Shown: positions 43,688 through 52,210 of the stretch, one piece after another
How the letters are laid out: every line of letters starts with the position of its first letter
Position numbering within the stretch: the stretch's first letter is position 1
Origin: JAGXSE01 sp040757295
GTDB lineage: Bacteria; Bacillota; PH28-bin88
Length of the DNA: 64,000 nucleotides
Reading direction: 5' to 3'
Assembly: GCA_040757295.1 (NCBI GenBank)
Contig: JBFLXH010000009.1
Coordinates: 17,651-81,650 of the forward strand
Position numbers and translations under genes: made by a program
The notes under the pieces: generated by a model
The model's database searches: none
Told to the model about the DNA's origin: nothing
The model's input: only the letters and a program-made list of their open reading frames with translations

Positions 43688-45655
43688 ATGACCAATACCG
43701 CTGTAGGAGCTGAGAAAGAAAAAGAACTTCAAGGCCTGCTGGAAGAAAAAGATAGTGAGCAAAGGATAAGAAGTTACATAGGACTAGCCGGGAAATTTGT
43801 AACAATATTTGCCGTTATTTGGTCGCTTTTTCAATTATATGCAACCAGCTTTGGCGTTTTCGATGCAATCAGGCTCAGGACCTGGCATATCCTTTTCCTA
43901 TTAACCATGGCTTTCCTTTTATATCCTGCTTCTAAAGGAGAAAAAAAGGTCCGTTCCAGCCCTGCCTTTTTGGATATAGCGTGTATTTTACTGAGCATTG
44001 GAGCTTTTGCTTATTTATTACTTAATTACAAGACCATTGCCTTACGTGGAGGTTATCTATTACCTGTTGATTATGTGGCAGCTTCCATCGGGGTCATTAT
44101 GGTCTTTGAGGCTGCCCGCAGGACTGTAGGGAATCTGGCCTATCTGGCTGGCATCTTCTTCCTTTATAATTTTGCGGGTGCATTTATTCCAGGCGCTTTT
44201 GGCCACAGCGGTTTTGCCTGGAAGAGGGTAGTAGAACACATGTTTTGGGGCAGCCAGGGCCTCTTAGGTATTGGAATTGGGGTTTCAGCTACTTATATAT
44301 TTCTATTTATGCTTTTTGGGGCCTTTTTACGGATCAGCGGGTTTAGCAGTTTTATTAACGACCTGGCCTTGACTGTAGCAGGCAGGACTGCCGGTGGACC
44401 GGCCAAAGTGGCTGTCCTGGCCAGTGCTCTGATGGGAATGATTAATGGCAGTGCAGTGGCTAATGTAGCCACTACTGGGACTATCACCATTCCCCTGATG
44501 AAAAAGAACGGCTATAATGCCAACTTTGCTGCTGCGGTGGAGGCCGTGGCTTCTACTGGTGGCCAGTTTTGCCCGCCGATTATGGGGGCAGTTGGCTTTA
44601 TCATGGCAGAGTTTCTTGGGGTGCCTTACACCAAAGTAATGTTAGCGGCAATAATTCCGGCTTTTCTCTATTACTTGACACTAATCATGGCAGTCCACTT
44701 CGAGGCAAAAAAGACCGGCTTAAGGGGACTTTCAAAAGAAAACATTCCGAAGGCCTTGGAAGTGATTAAAAAGAGAGGCCATCTGATAATACCACTGATT
44801 ACTCTCCTGGTCATACTTTTTCTTGGTTATACGCCCCTTTATGCCGCCGTCTTTTCCATCCTAGCTACAATTGCGGCCAGCTGGCTATCCCGGGAGACCC
44901 GCATGAGTTTGGGTTCCATTATCCAGGCCCTGGAAGAAGGCGCCAAAAGCGCTGTGGGTGTGGGGGTTGCCTGTATTATCATTGGGGTCATCATTGGAAC
45001 CGTTTCCTTAACAGGTTTGGGGTTGACTTTTGGCTATCAAATCCTCCGGTTTGTGGGTGATGGGCAATTATTCCTGGGCGGTTTCCTGGTCATGTTAATG
45101 AGCATTATTCTGGGCATGGGTGTTCCCGGTATTGCGGCTTATGTTATTGTGGCGGCAGTGGCAGCCCCCGTCCTGATCCATGTAGGGGCAACCCCTATGG
45201 CGGCTCATATGTTTGTTTTGATTTATGCCTGCTTGTCCAATATTACGCCGCCGGTAGCCATGTCCTCTTATGTTGCTGCCGGGATAGCCCATTCCGACCA
45301 GAATAAAACTTCTTGCATAGCGGTAAAACTTGGCCTAATAGGATTTTTATTGCCTTTCTTTTTTCTCTACCATCCGGCCCTGCTCTTTGAAGGAGCCAGT
45401 AAGTGGCAGAGTTTGCATGCTTCCTTAACAGCTACCCTGGGAGTAATATCTCTGGCCTCAGCCCTGCAGGGGTGGCTGTTAACAAAGCATAACTGGATAA
45501 CTCGGGTCTTGCTCTTTTTAACTGCCTTCTTAACCCTTGAACCTTCAACAGTATTTGACTTATTAGGTTTTGGGCTTTTCATGGGTGTAGTTTTATGGCA
45601 AAAATTATCTCTGGCTAAAACTAGGGTGGAAGGGACAGAAGCTAAGCCCATTTAA
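43688..45655 (+). CDS. TRAP transporter fused permease, 4TM/12TM (cluster 2)
   Basis: 655-residue fused TRAP permease closely similar in layout to the one at 36.2 kb: GGQFCPPIMGAVGFIMAEF, ILGMGVPGIAAYVIVAA and LSNITPPVAMSSYVAAGI are the DctM-type loops. ATG 43688 has AAGGAGGG upstream, so the ATG at 43658 is not used. Here the permease precedes its binding-protein gene and there is no DUF1850 gene, unlike cluster 1. Confidence 0.95.
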   Translation: MTNTAVGAEKEKELQGLLEEKDSEQRIRSYIGLAGKFVTIFAVIWSLFQLYATSFGVFDAIRLRTWHILFLLTMAFLLYPASKGEKKVRSSPAFLDIACILLSIGAFAYLLLNYKTIALRGGYLLPVDYVAASIGVIMVFEAARRTVGNLAYLAGIFFLYNFAGAFIPGAFGHSGFAWKRVVEHMFWGSQGLLGIGIGVSATYIFLFMLFGAFLRISGFSSFINDLALTVAGRTAGGPAKVAVLASALMGMINGSAVANVATTGTITIPLMKKNGYNANFAAAVEAVASTGGQFCPPIMGAVGFIMAEFLGVPYTKVMLAAIIPAFLYYLTLIMAVHFEAKKTGLRGLSKENIPKALEVIKKRGHLIIPLITLLVILFLGYTPLYAAVFSILATIAASWLSRETRMSLGSIIQALEEGAKSAVGVGVACIIIGVIIGTVSLTGLGLTFGYQILRFVGDGQLFLGGFLVMLMSIILGMGVPGIAAYVIVAAVAAPVLIHVGATPMAAHMFVLIYACLSNITPPVAMSSYVAAGIAHSDQNKTSCIAVKLGLIGFLLPFFFLYHPALLFEGASKWQSLHASLTATLGVISLASALQGWLLTKHNWITRVLLFLTAFLTLEPSTVFDLLGFGLFMGVVLWQKLSLAKTRVEGTEAKPI

Positions 45656-45772
45656 AGCTGTTCTGGCTTCATAGCAATTGCCCCATTTAGGCGGAGGTGA
45701 TGTATTACCACAAGGTTTTGCATAGAGCGCGCAGGAGGCAAAAGAAAAAAATAACAGGAGGGCTATTAAGAA

Positions 45773-46777
45773 ATGAAACACAAATCAATCGTCTATTTGC
45801 TGGTTATTATGTTGATTATAGGTTTGTCCTTAGGATGTTCAGGCAAAGAGGCTCCTAAAGAAGCGCCAAAAGAGGCACCCAAAGACAAGATAGTAACCCT
45901 AAACTTTCCGACAGCTACCACCACGGGGACAATTTATCCCTTGGGAGCGGCCATGGCCAATATGTGGAATACGATGCTTCCCAATGTTAAAGTCACTGCT
46001 CAGGCCTCTAACGGTGGAGTGCATAACCTTAACCTGATGCGGGAAGGAAACGCGCAAATATCCTTTATTACCACAGGGATTGGCTGGGAGGCCCTAAATG
46101 GTACGGCAACATTTAAAGACAGGCCTTATAAAGATTTGCGGATTATTGCCGGCCTGTATTATAACCCTAACCAACTGGTTGTAAGAGAAGCGGCCAACAT
46201 CAAGACAATAGCTGACCTTAAAGGTAAAAACTTCGCCCCGGGCGCCTCCGGCAGCACTCCGGAAGTGGAAACCAGGCTGCTTTTAACCGAAGCCGGTTTT
46301 AAGTACCCTGATGATATTAAGCCCCATTTTGTTGGGTTTACAGAAGCCATTGACCTGATGCGGAATAAACAGATTGACGGGGCCATGATTATGGCCGGCA
46401 TTCCTACTGCAGCGGTTACCGAAATGACTGCTACTGCAGGGGGGAGACTCCTAAGTATTGATGAGAACCTGCGCCAAGCCCTAAAGGCTAAGTACCCCTG
46501 GTATGCAGACTTTGTTATCCCAGCTGGTACCTATGAGAACCAGAAAGAGGATGTGAATACCCTGGCAATAAAGATGGTTCTTATTGCCGATGCCAAGGTT
46601 TCTGAGGATATAATTTACAACTTGACTAAACTCTTTTGGGAAAACCTGGATGTAATCAGGCCTGCCCATAAAATAGTTAATCAGATGAAGCTGGAGGCGG
46701 CAGTAACAGATTTATCAGGCATTCCTCTCCACCCGGGGGCTGAAAAGTACTACAAAGAAAAAGGGTTGCTAAAATAA
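45773..46777 (+). CDS. TAXI-family TRAP transporter solute-binding lipoprotein (cluster 2)
   Basis: 334 residues. Lipobox LGCS with Cys22, followed by a linker made of repeated KEAP units before the folded domain. The mature start TATTTGTIYPLGAAM and the C-terminal HPGAEKYYKEKG match the TAXI family and the cluster 1 protein. Partner of the permease encoded just upstream. GGAGGG precedes the ATG at about 11 bases. Confidence 0.95.
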   Translation: MKHKSIVYLLVIMLIIGLSLGCSGKEAPKEAPKEAPKDKIVTLNFPTATTTGTIYPLGAAMANMWNTMLPNVKVTAQASNGGVHNLNLMREGNAQISFITTGIGWEALNGTATFKDRPYKDLRIIAGLYYNPNQLVVREAANIKTIADLKGKNFAPGASGSTPEVETRLLLTEAGFKYPDDIKPHFVGFTEAIDLMRNKQIDGAMIMAGIPTAAVTEMTATAGGRLLSIDENLRQALKAKYPWYADFVIPAGTYENQKEDVNTLAIKMVLIADAKVSEDIIYNLTKLFWENLDVIRPAHKIVNQMKLEAAVTDLSGIPLHPGAEKYYKEKGLLK

Positions 46778-46815
46778 GGAATAATTATTTAGGCGCTCCC
46801 CTTCAGGAGGTTAAT

Positions 46816-47979
46816 ATGAACGAGGCTAAAGTTGCAGTACAACATGGCCCAAATCCGGCTACCCTAGCCTATAATGCAATTAAAGGCGTTTTTGACGACG
46901 ATGTTCAAGGCAAAAAGGTCCTGCTCAAACCCAACACAGGAAGGAAGGGTCCGGCTAAAAGCGGTCTCTGCACCCATCCTGAAGTAATTCGAGGGTTAAT
47001 TAGTTTTTTTCAGGAAAAGGGCGCCGCGGAAATCTATGTTGGAGATGGACCCCTGTTCGGTGTTGATGAATGGGAGGCCCTTGCAGCTGCGGGCATCATG
47101 GAAGTTTGCCAAGAGACAGGAGCCAAATGTGTTGACCTTGATGAGTACCAGCCTATGGACATACCTATCAAGGATGCAGTAATAGCCGATAGTATAAAAG
47201 TCTCTTCGTTTATCAGGCAGGTTGACTTGGTAGTGTCTGTGCCGGTAATCAAAACTCATATGTATACCGGTGTCACTCTCAGCATTAAAAACATGAAGGG
47301 CTGTCTCTATAAAAAGGAAAAAACCAAACTGCACCGGATTGATAAGGCCCCGCCTGATCGGAGAAAGGGCTTAACTCTGGACTACGGCATTGCTGATATG
47401 GCTTCCATATTAATGCCTCATTATGCAGTAATCGATGGCATAGTCTGTATGGAAGGCTTCGGGCCAAGCGTAGGCAGCGAGATAACCCTTGATGTGGTTG
47501 TGGCCAGCAAGAATGCCGTTGCTGCCGACCTGGTGGCTATCCGTTTAATGGGCATGGGGTGGGAGGACATCCCCCACCTAAATCTTGTCCGGGAAAAACT
47601 GGGCCCACGGCTGGAGGATATAGTTGTTGAACCGTTGGACTTTATGAAGTTCAGTAAGAAATTTGAACCGGCCTCCCAACTAAAACTTAAAGTCGTCTAT
47701 CCCAATATAAGCATTGTGGAAAAGGGTGCCTGCAGCGCCTGCAGCGCAACCATCATGGCTTTTCTAAAGACCCATGGCAATAAATTCCCCGACGACCTAA
47801 AATTTACCTTAGCTGCAGGAAAGGACTTGGCGGAGGGAGATGTAGCAGGGACTGCAACTTACCTTATAGGAAACTGTACTGCTGCAACAGCAAAAAAAAG
47901 CGGCTTCTCGTTCTGTAAAGGTTGTCCGCCCGTAGGTTCAAGCCTGCTGTCTTTTATCACCGGCAAGGAAGCATGGTAA
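46816..47979 (+). CDS. DUF362 domain protein with C-terminal cysteine clusters
   Basis: 387 residues. The DUF362 core includes VLLKPNTGRKG, the VDLVVSVPVIKTHMYTGVTLSIKNMKGCL region (two blocks) and YAVIDGIVCMEGFGPSVGS. Near the C-terminus are CSACSA (about residue 309) and CKGCP (about residue 375), which may bind an iron-sulfur cluster or metal, although not a classic ferredoxin pattern. The function of the family is unknown. It follows the TAXI binding protein by 38 bases and has CAGGAGG upstream, so it is probably co-transcribed with cluster 2. Confidence 0.9.
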   Translation: MNEAKVAVQHGPNPATLAYNAIKGVFDDDVQGKKVLLKPNTGRKGPAKSGLCTHPEVIRGLISFFQEKGAAEIYVGDGPLFGVDEWEALAAAGIMEVCQETGAKCVDLDEYQPMDIPIKDAVIADSIKVSSFIRQVDLVVSVPVIKTHMYTGVTLSIKNMKGCLYKKEKTKLHRIDKAPPDRRKGLTLDYGIADMASILMPHYAVIDGIVCMEGFGPSVGSEITLDVVVASKNAVAADLVAIRLMGMGWEDIPHLNLVREKLGPRLEDIVVEPLDFMKFSKKFEPASQLKLKVVYPNISIVEKGACSACSATIMAFLKTHGNKFPDDLKFTLAAGKDLAEGDVAGTATYLIGNCTAATAKKSGFSFCKGCPPVGSSLLSFITGKEAW

Positions 47980-48000
47980 TAAAAAACTTTAAGAAATCCT

Positions 48001-48043
48001 AACAAAGCGCCCGTCTGGATATCCAGGCGGGCGCTTTGTTAGG
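48001..48043. terminator. Strong bidirectional terminator
   Basis: Thirteen-base perfect arms AACAAAGCGCCCG and CGGGCGCTTTGTT. It lies between the DUF362 gene and the convergent decayed kinase gene. Confidence 0.85.
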
Positions 48044-48060
48044 GAAGAGTATTCCCCTGC

Positions 48061-48767
48061 CTAAAAATTTAATACTAGGGGGCACAATGTAAGACCATGC
48101 CAACGAAATCTGTCCACAACTTCTTTAATCAATTTATCCATAGCAATAATCTCACGGGAAGGTTTTTTACCCGTTTCTCCAGGGCTACCAGCGGATTGGA
48201 CAAATACCTTGCCAGCCCAAGAGAAGTTAACCAACTAAGCAGAAAGACCAAAATCATAATAAAAACTAATCTTCTAAACAGGGTTTGCACCAGATCCTCA
48301 CGATAGGAGTCCCACATATACGAGACTAGAAAAACGTCGTGCCCCCATGCTGTACCCTTTGTTATCACATAAAATATTTTTCTGTCATCAACTTGACCAC
48401 TATAGCGCTGGGTATCTAATGTTTGCTCCTTAACCTCACTGGCGACCTTCCGCAAGAACTCTAGGGGCAGGCGAGGGGACATGATAGCCTGGTCTTCACC
48501 CGATACTAAAAAATGATTAACGGAGCGAATGTTTTGCATCTGCTGCCTCCGGTCTTGGGAAAAACCGGCTTCCCAGGCCTCTCTGGAAAGCTCGTTGTGG
48601 AAACGATTAAACATAATACTTTGGGCGTTCTCGATGGTTGCATAAATTTCTCTGGTAAAGAAGTCCCGCAAAGTCCAAGGGAACAAAACGGTTAATAAAA
48701 TAGAAATGCAAAGGATAATAGCAGCAAAAACCAACCAGATCTGCAAAGATAATGGAAGGTTTTTCAT
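48061..48767 (-). pseudogene. Sensor histidine kinase, core deleted
   Basis: The open part (48129-48767, 212 residues) encodes a first membrane helix, an extracytoplasmic sensor segment, a second helix and the start of a HAMP linker (RYLSNPLVALEKRVKNL). It then breaks. In another frame directly after the break is a stretch reading REIIAMDKLIKEVVDRFRW, which looks like the region after the His-phosphoacceptor domain of a kinase; the H-box and ATPase domain are missing. The result is an internal deletion plus frame change and 3' loss. The ATG overlaps the response-regulator stop, as in an intact operon. Confidence 0.8.
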
Positions 48768-49436
48768 GACTTCAGCATCCGGTAACCATATCCGTAAATC
48801 GTTTCAATTCGCAGTTCGAGCATTTTTTTGCGTAACCGTCTGACCAAATCATCAACAACCCGATCTGTTCCGAAATAATCGTCGCCCCAGATATGATTGA
48901 GAATTTGCTCCCGGGATAAGGCTTGTCCCTGGTTTTTTACAAAGTAGAGTAAGTAGTCAAATTCTTTGGAAGTCAGTTCAATAAATTCGTCCCCAAACCT
49001 AACCGTTCTGCTTGCTTCATTGATGTAATACGGGGGAATTGTTATGGTTGACGTCTTGCCATGTTTGCAGGATCTGTATATACCCGCTCCAGCAGTTTGC
49101 GGGCTCGGATAACCAACTCGCGAGGCAAAAATGGCTTGGGCAAATAATCATCACTACCCATTTCCAGGCCAACAACCCGGTCAATATCAGCATCCCGGGC
49201 AGAAAAAAAGATTATCGGGATATGATTTGATTCAGCTCTAATTTCCCTTATTAGCTGAAAACCGTCAATATCAGCATAATGTCCAGTATCCATAAGTCAG
49301 GGGGGTTCCAAAATGCCTGTCTTGCTCCTTCTCCAGTGAAAAAAGAACAAACCTGCCACCCCTCTTTTTCTAAATAAGAAGTTAAGACCGAATTCAAATT
49401 ATCATCATCTTCAACCAAATAAATACGAAAAGACAT
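48764..49436 (-). pseudogene. OmpR-type response regulator with two frameshifts
   Basis: Three adjoining frames together give a complete regulator. Segment 1 (from ATG 49436) has the receiver start YLVEDDDNL and WILDIML with the phosphoacceptor Asp. A shift near 49280 leads to segment 2, DIDGFQLIREI to the DDYLPKPF conserved Lys. A second shift near 49063 leads to the winged helix: EFIELTSKEFDYLLYFV, ILNHIWGDDYFG, DDLVRRLRKKM and the YGYGYRML end. A GAGGTGG site precedes the start. Each shift gives an early stop, so no full protein would be made. Confidence 0.85.
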
Positions 49437-49474
49437 ACTGTTTACCACCTCTATTAGAAATTATAAATTATAGC

Positions 49475-49504
49475 AAAAAGGACGTGTTTTTTGATCACGT
49501 CCTT
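49475..49504 (-). terminator. Terminator after the SHOCT-repeat protein gene
   Basis: On the minus strand arms AAGGACGTG and CACGTCCTT are followed by TTTTTG. It separates this gene from the downstream decayed response regulator. Confidence 0.8.
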
Positions 49505-49541
49505 ATTACTTCCTTAATTGTCCAGGGAGGTGGTAATCTTA

Positions 49542-50198
49542 TTATCGGGTTTTCCTGTTTGGCAATCTTTCCTGTTTTAATTTCATCATTTCTTCCCGAA
49601 ACTGTTCCGGGGTGATATCGCCATTTTCCAATTTATTCTTGAGGTTATCTAATACTGCTTTTAATTCTTCAGGAAGTACCCCTTTTTTGACCTGCCATTT
49701 GACCCCTTCTTTGAACTGAAGCTTTTCTGGCTTTAATTTCATCATTTCTTCGCGAAACGCTTCAGGGGTGATATCGCCGCTCTCAAGCTTAGTCTTTAGG
49801 CTCTCAAATTCTGCTTTTAATTCTTTGGGAATTGCTCCCTTAGGGTGTCCTTTAACCCCTCTTTTGAGGTGAAATTTCTCCGGCATTAATTGCATCATTT
49901 CTTCCCGAAACTGTTCATTGGTAATTTCGCCGCTTTCAAGCTTACTCTTAAGATCATCAATTTTTATTTTCAGTTCTGGAGACAATGCGCGGCCTTTGTT
50001 TTGCCATTGTTTTGCTGCCAGCCCGCCTTCGAAACCCATTTTCTCTCCGGATTTCATGCGCTCCGCCGTGGCTCCCCGTGGCTTGCCGAATTTAACCCCA
50101 TTTTCATTTGTGTTTATACTGCTAGTTGCAAATGCTGCTGTAGGCACCAAAAGAGCCAGGCCCAGAATAACAGCTGTAGACTTCTTCTTCCAGTTAAT
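49542..50198 (-). CDS. Secreted protein with three SHOCT-like repeats, apparent ATT start
   Basis: 218 residues if translation begins at ATT 50198. The ordinary frame start (TTG 50150) lies inside the signal peptide; extending upstream gives NWKKKSTAVILGLALLVPTAAFA, a textbook signal sequence, with an in-frame stop TGA three codons before the ATT and GAAGGGAG nine bases upstream. No ATG, GTG or TTG fits. The mature part has three about 50-residue repeats, each with LKxKLExGxITxEQFREEMMxL, which resembles the SHOCT motif, separated by basic linkers. No enzyme motif is seen. Location outside the membrane is inferred from the signal peptide. Confidence 0.8.
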   Translation of the reverse strand: MNWKKKSTAVILGLALLVPTAAFATSSINTNENGVKFGKPRGATAERMKSGEKMGFEGGLAAKQWQNKGRALSPELKIKIDDLKSKLESGEITNEQFREEMMQLMPEKFHLKRGVKGHPKGAIPKELKAEFESLKTKLESGDITPEAFREEMMKLKPEKLQFKEGVKWQVKKGVLPEELKAVLDNLKNKLENGDITPEQFREEMMKLKQERLPNRKTR

Positions 50199-50297
50199 AA
50201 AAAATCACTCCCTTCAATACTTTTTTAGCACCTCCCGATTAGTAGTATGGGACATAAGTATGGAATTAATATAAAAGAACTGTGGGAAATTGTGAAA

Positions 50298-51584
50298 TTA
50301 AATCCCTAGTAACTTAGGAAGCCACAGGGTAATTGCCGGGATAAAAGTTACCACCAGTAAGGCGAGTATCAGGGCAGTTACAAAGGGAAGGGCATTGCGG
50401 CTTAAGCTCATAAAATCAACTTGGGTGATACCGCATGCTACAAACAGATTGACCCCCACCGGCGGGGTAACAAAACCGATGGCCAGGTTTAGCACCATTA
50501 TTAACCCGAAGTGGACCGGGTCTACTCCAAGTTGCATAACCACCTTTAAAAGCAGGGGACCCAGGATCAATATTGCGGCAAGGGTCTCCATCACCATCCC
50601 AACGAACAACAAAAAGACATTTATTATCACCAGAATAATAAATTTGCTTTGGGAAATACTGAGAAGCCATTGCACGATCATGTTGGGGATCTGCTCGATG
50701 GTCATAATCCTCCCCAAAGTGGTTGCGGTACCAACGATTATTAGGACTGTACCGGTCATGAGAGCAGTATTAATAAGGCATTGAGGTACATCTTTCCATT
50801 GCAGCTCCCTATAAACATAAAGCCCTACCAATAGCCCATATACAACGGCAACCACCGCTGCCTCTGTGGGAGTGAAAACTCCCCCATAAATTCCACCCAG
50901 AATAATAATTGGTACAAATAATGCCCACTTGGCCTCATTTAAAGCGGTAATTACATTTCTCATATTGAATTTTTCGTCAGAGCCTTTGTACCCAAACTTA
51001 TGGGAGTAATAAAGAGCCACAAGGATGAGGGCTCCACCAGCCACCAGCCCGGGTCCGAATCCTCCCATGAACAGCTTTCCAATTGAGGCGCCGGTGGCAA
51101 CACCATAAATAACCATTGGAATGCTCGGCGGAATAATTACACCCAAACCCCCGGCACAAGCTGTCAAGGCAGTTGAAAACTTAATATCGTAACCCTGCTT
51201 GACCATTGCCGGGATCATAATTGAACCGATGGCTGCCACTGTAGCGGGACTTGAGCCGGAAATAGCTCCAAAAAACATGCATGCCAGCACCGTGACAGAA
51301 GCAAAGCCGCCAGGTGTGGAACCTACAATGCTTGAAGCAAGTCGAATTAATCGGCGGGATAGTCCTCCACCCTCCATGAGCGAGCCTGCTAGAATGAAAA
51401 AAGGGACTGCCATGAGGGGAAAAGAATCTACTGAACTGAACATGCCTTGTGCCAAGAAACGGAGGGGAACTACATCAGGGTTCAAGGTCATAAAAACCAG
51501 GACGGCTAAACCTATAGCAATTCCTATAGGTACGTGCAGGATAAGAAAGAAGGCGAAACCGCCTAACAATAATGCAGCCGACAT
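50298..51584 (-). CDS. dctM: TRAP transporter large permease, DctM
   Basis: 428-residue, about 12-helix protein. Family blocks are SVDSFPLMAVPFFILAGSLM, GAISGSSPATVAAIGSIMIPAM (in part), GGLGVIIPPSIPMVIYG and IGFVTPPVGVNLFVACGI. It transports with the DctQ and DctP proteins encoded upstream in the same operon. ATG with AAGGAGGT upstream. Last gene of the operon; no strong terminator was seen after it. Confidence 0.96.
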   Translation of the reverse strand: MSAALLLGGFAFFLILHVPIGIAIGLAVLVFMTLNPDVVPLRFLAQGMFSSVDSFPLMAVPFFILAGSLMEGGGLSRRLIRLASSIVGSTPGGFASVTVLACMFFGAISGSSPATVAAIGSIMIPAMVKQGYDIKFSTALTACAGGLGVIIPPSIPMVIYGVATGASIGKLFMGGFGPGLVAGGALILVALYYSHKFGYKGSDEKFNMRNVITALNEAKWALFVPIIILGGIYGGVFTPTEAAVVAVVYGLLVGLYVYRELQWKDVPQCLINTALMTGTVLIIVGTATTLGRIMTIEQIPNMIVQWLLSISQSKFIILVIINVFLLFVGMVMETLAAILILGPLLLKVVMQLGVDPVHFGLIMVLNLAIGFVTPPVGVNLFVACGITQVDFMSLSRNALPFVTALILALLVVTFIPAITLWLPKLLGI

Positions 51585-51617
51585 GCCATACCTCCTTCAC
51601 CGCAGTCTTCCCGACTG

Positions 51618-52136
51618 TTACTTCTGAATGACATTAACTGAGGCGGAACTTTTATTAATGGTATTCGAGCGGAAAAAAGATACTATGTTTTGTACAATGC
51701 GGATGATCATCAATCCGAAACTGATGGGGACTGCTAGGTAAGCCAGTCCCATGGGGATTTGCATAGCAGGGGAAACCTGAGGACGGACAAAAGTAATGGC
51801 ATGGATCAATGTAGCAGTTTCCTTGGCTATCACAATGGCGAAAAAGAGAAAAAGAAGATCGCCTAGGAGTGTCACATAAGGACGGATTACCTTTGGATAG
51901 AGGAGCAGTGCTGCGTCTACCCGCAAGTGGCGTTTTCTTTTTACCGCCAAACTTGCGCCCAAATAAATCAGCCATACAAAAGTGAAACGGGCTAATTCTT
52001 CGCTCCATGCAAGGGGCAGGTTGAAAATGTATCTAAAAAGGATTTGCATAAAAATATACACTACCATGCTGCCGAGGGCAAAAACCAGGAGGTATTCTTC
52101 CAGGTTGTCAAAAATTCTCTTTAACAGCCGTAACAT
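51618..52136 (-). CDS. dctQ: TRAP transporter small permease, DctQ
   Basis: 172 residues with four hydrophobic helices and the DctQ pattern (RYIFNLPLAWSEELARFTFVWLIYLGAS in blocks, then the KRKRHLRVDAAL loop). ATG 52136 follows AGGCGGTG; a GTG nine bases further upstream is also in frame. It lies between dctP and dctM, the standard order. Confidence 0.95.
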   Translation of the reverse strand: MLRLLKRIFDNLEEYLLVFALGSMVVYIFMQILFRYIFNLPLAWSEELARFTFVWLIYLGASLAVKRKRHLRVDAALLLYPKVIRPYVTLLGDLLFLFFAIVIAKETATLIHAITFVRPQVSPAMQIPMGLAYLAVPISFGLMIIRIVQNIVSFFRSNTINKSSASVNVIQK

Positions 52137-52210
52137 TGTTTTCACCGCCTTTTGGTTGCGAAGCAGGGCGGGGACAACTCAGGTTGCCCCCGCGTTGCAA
52201 AAAAGTTATG

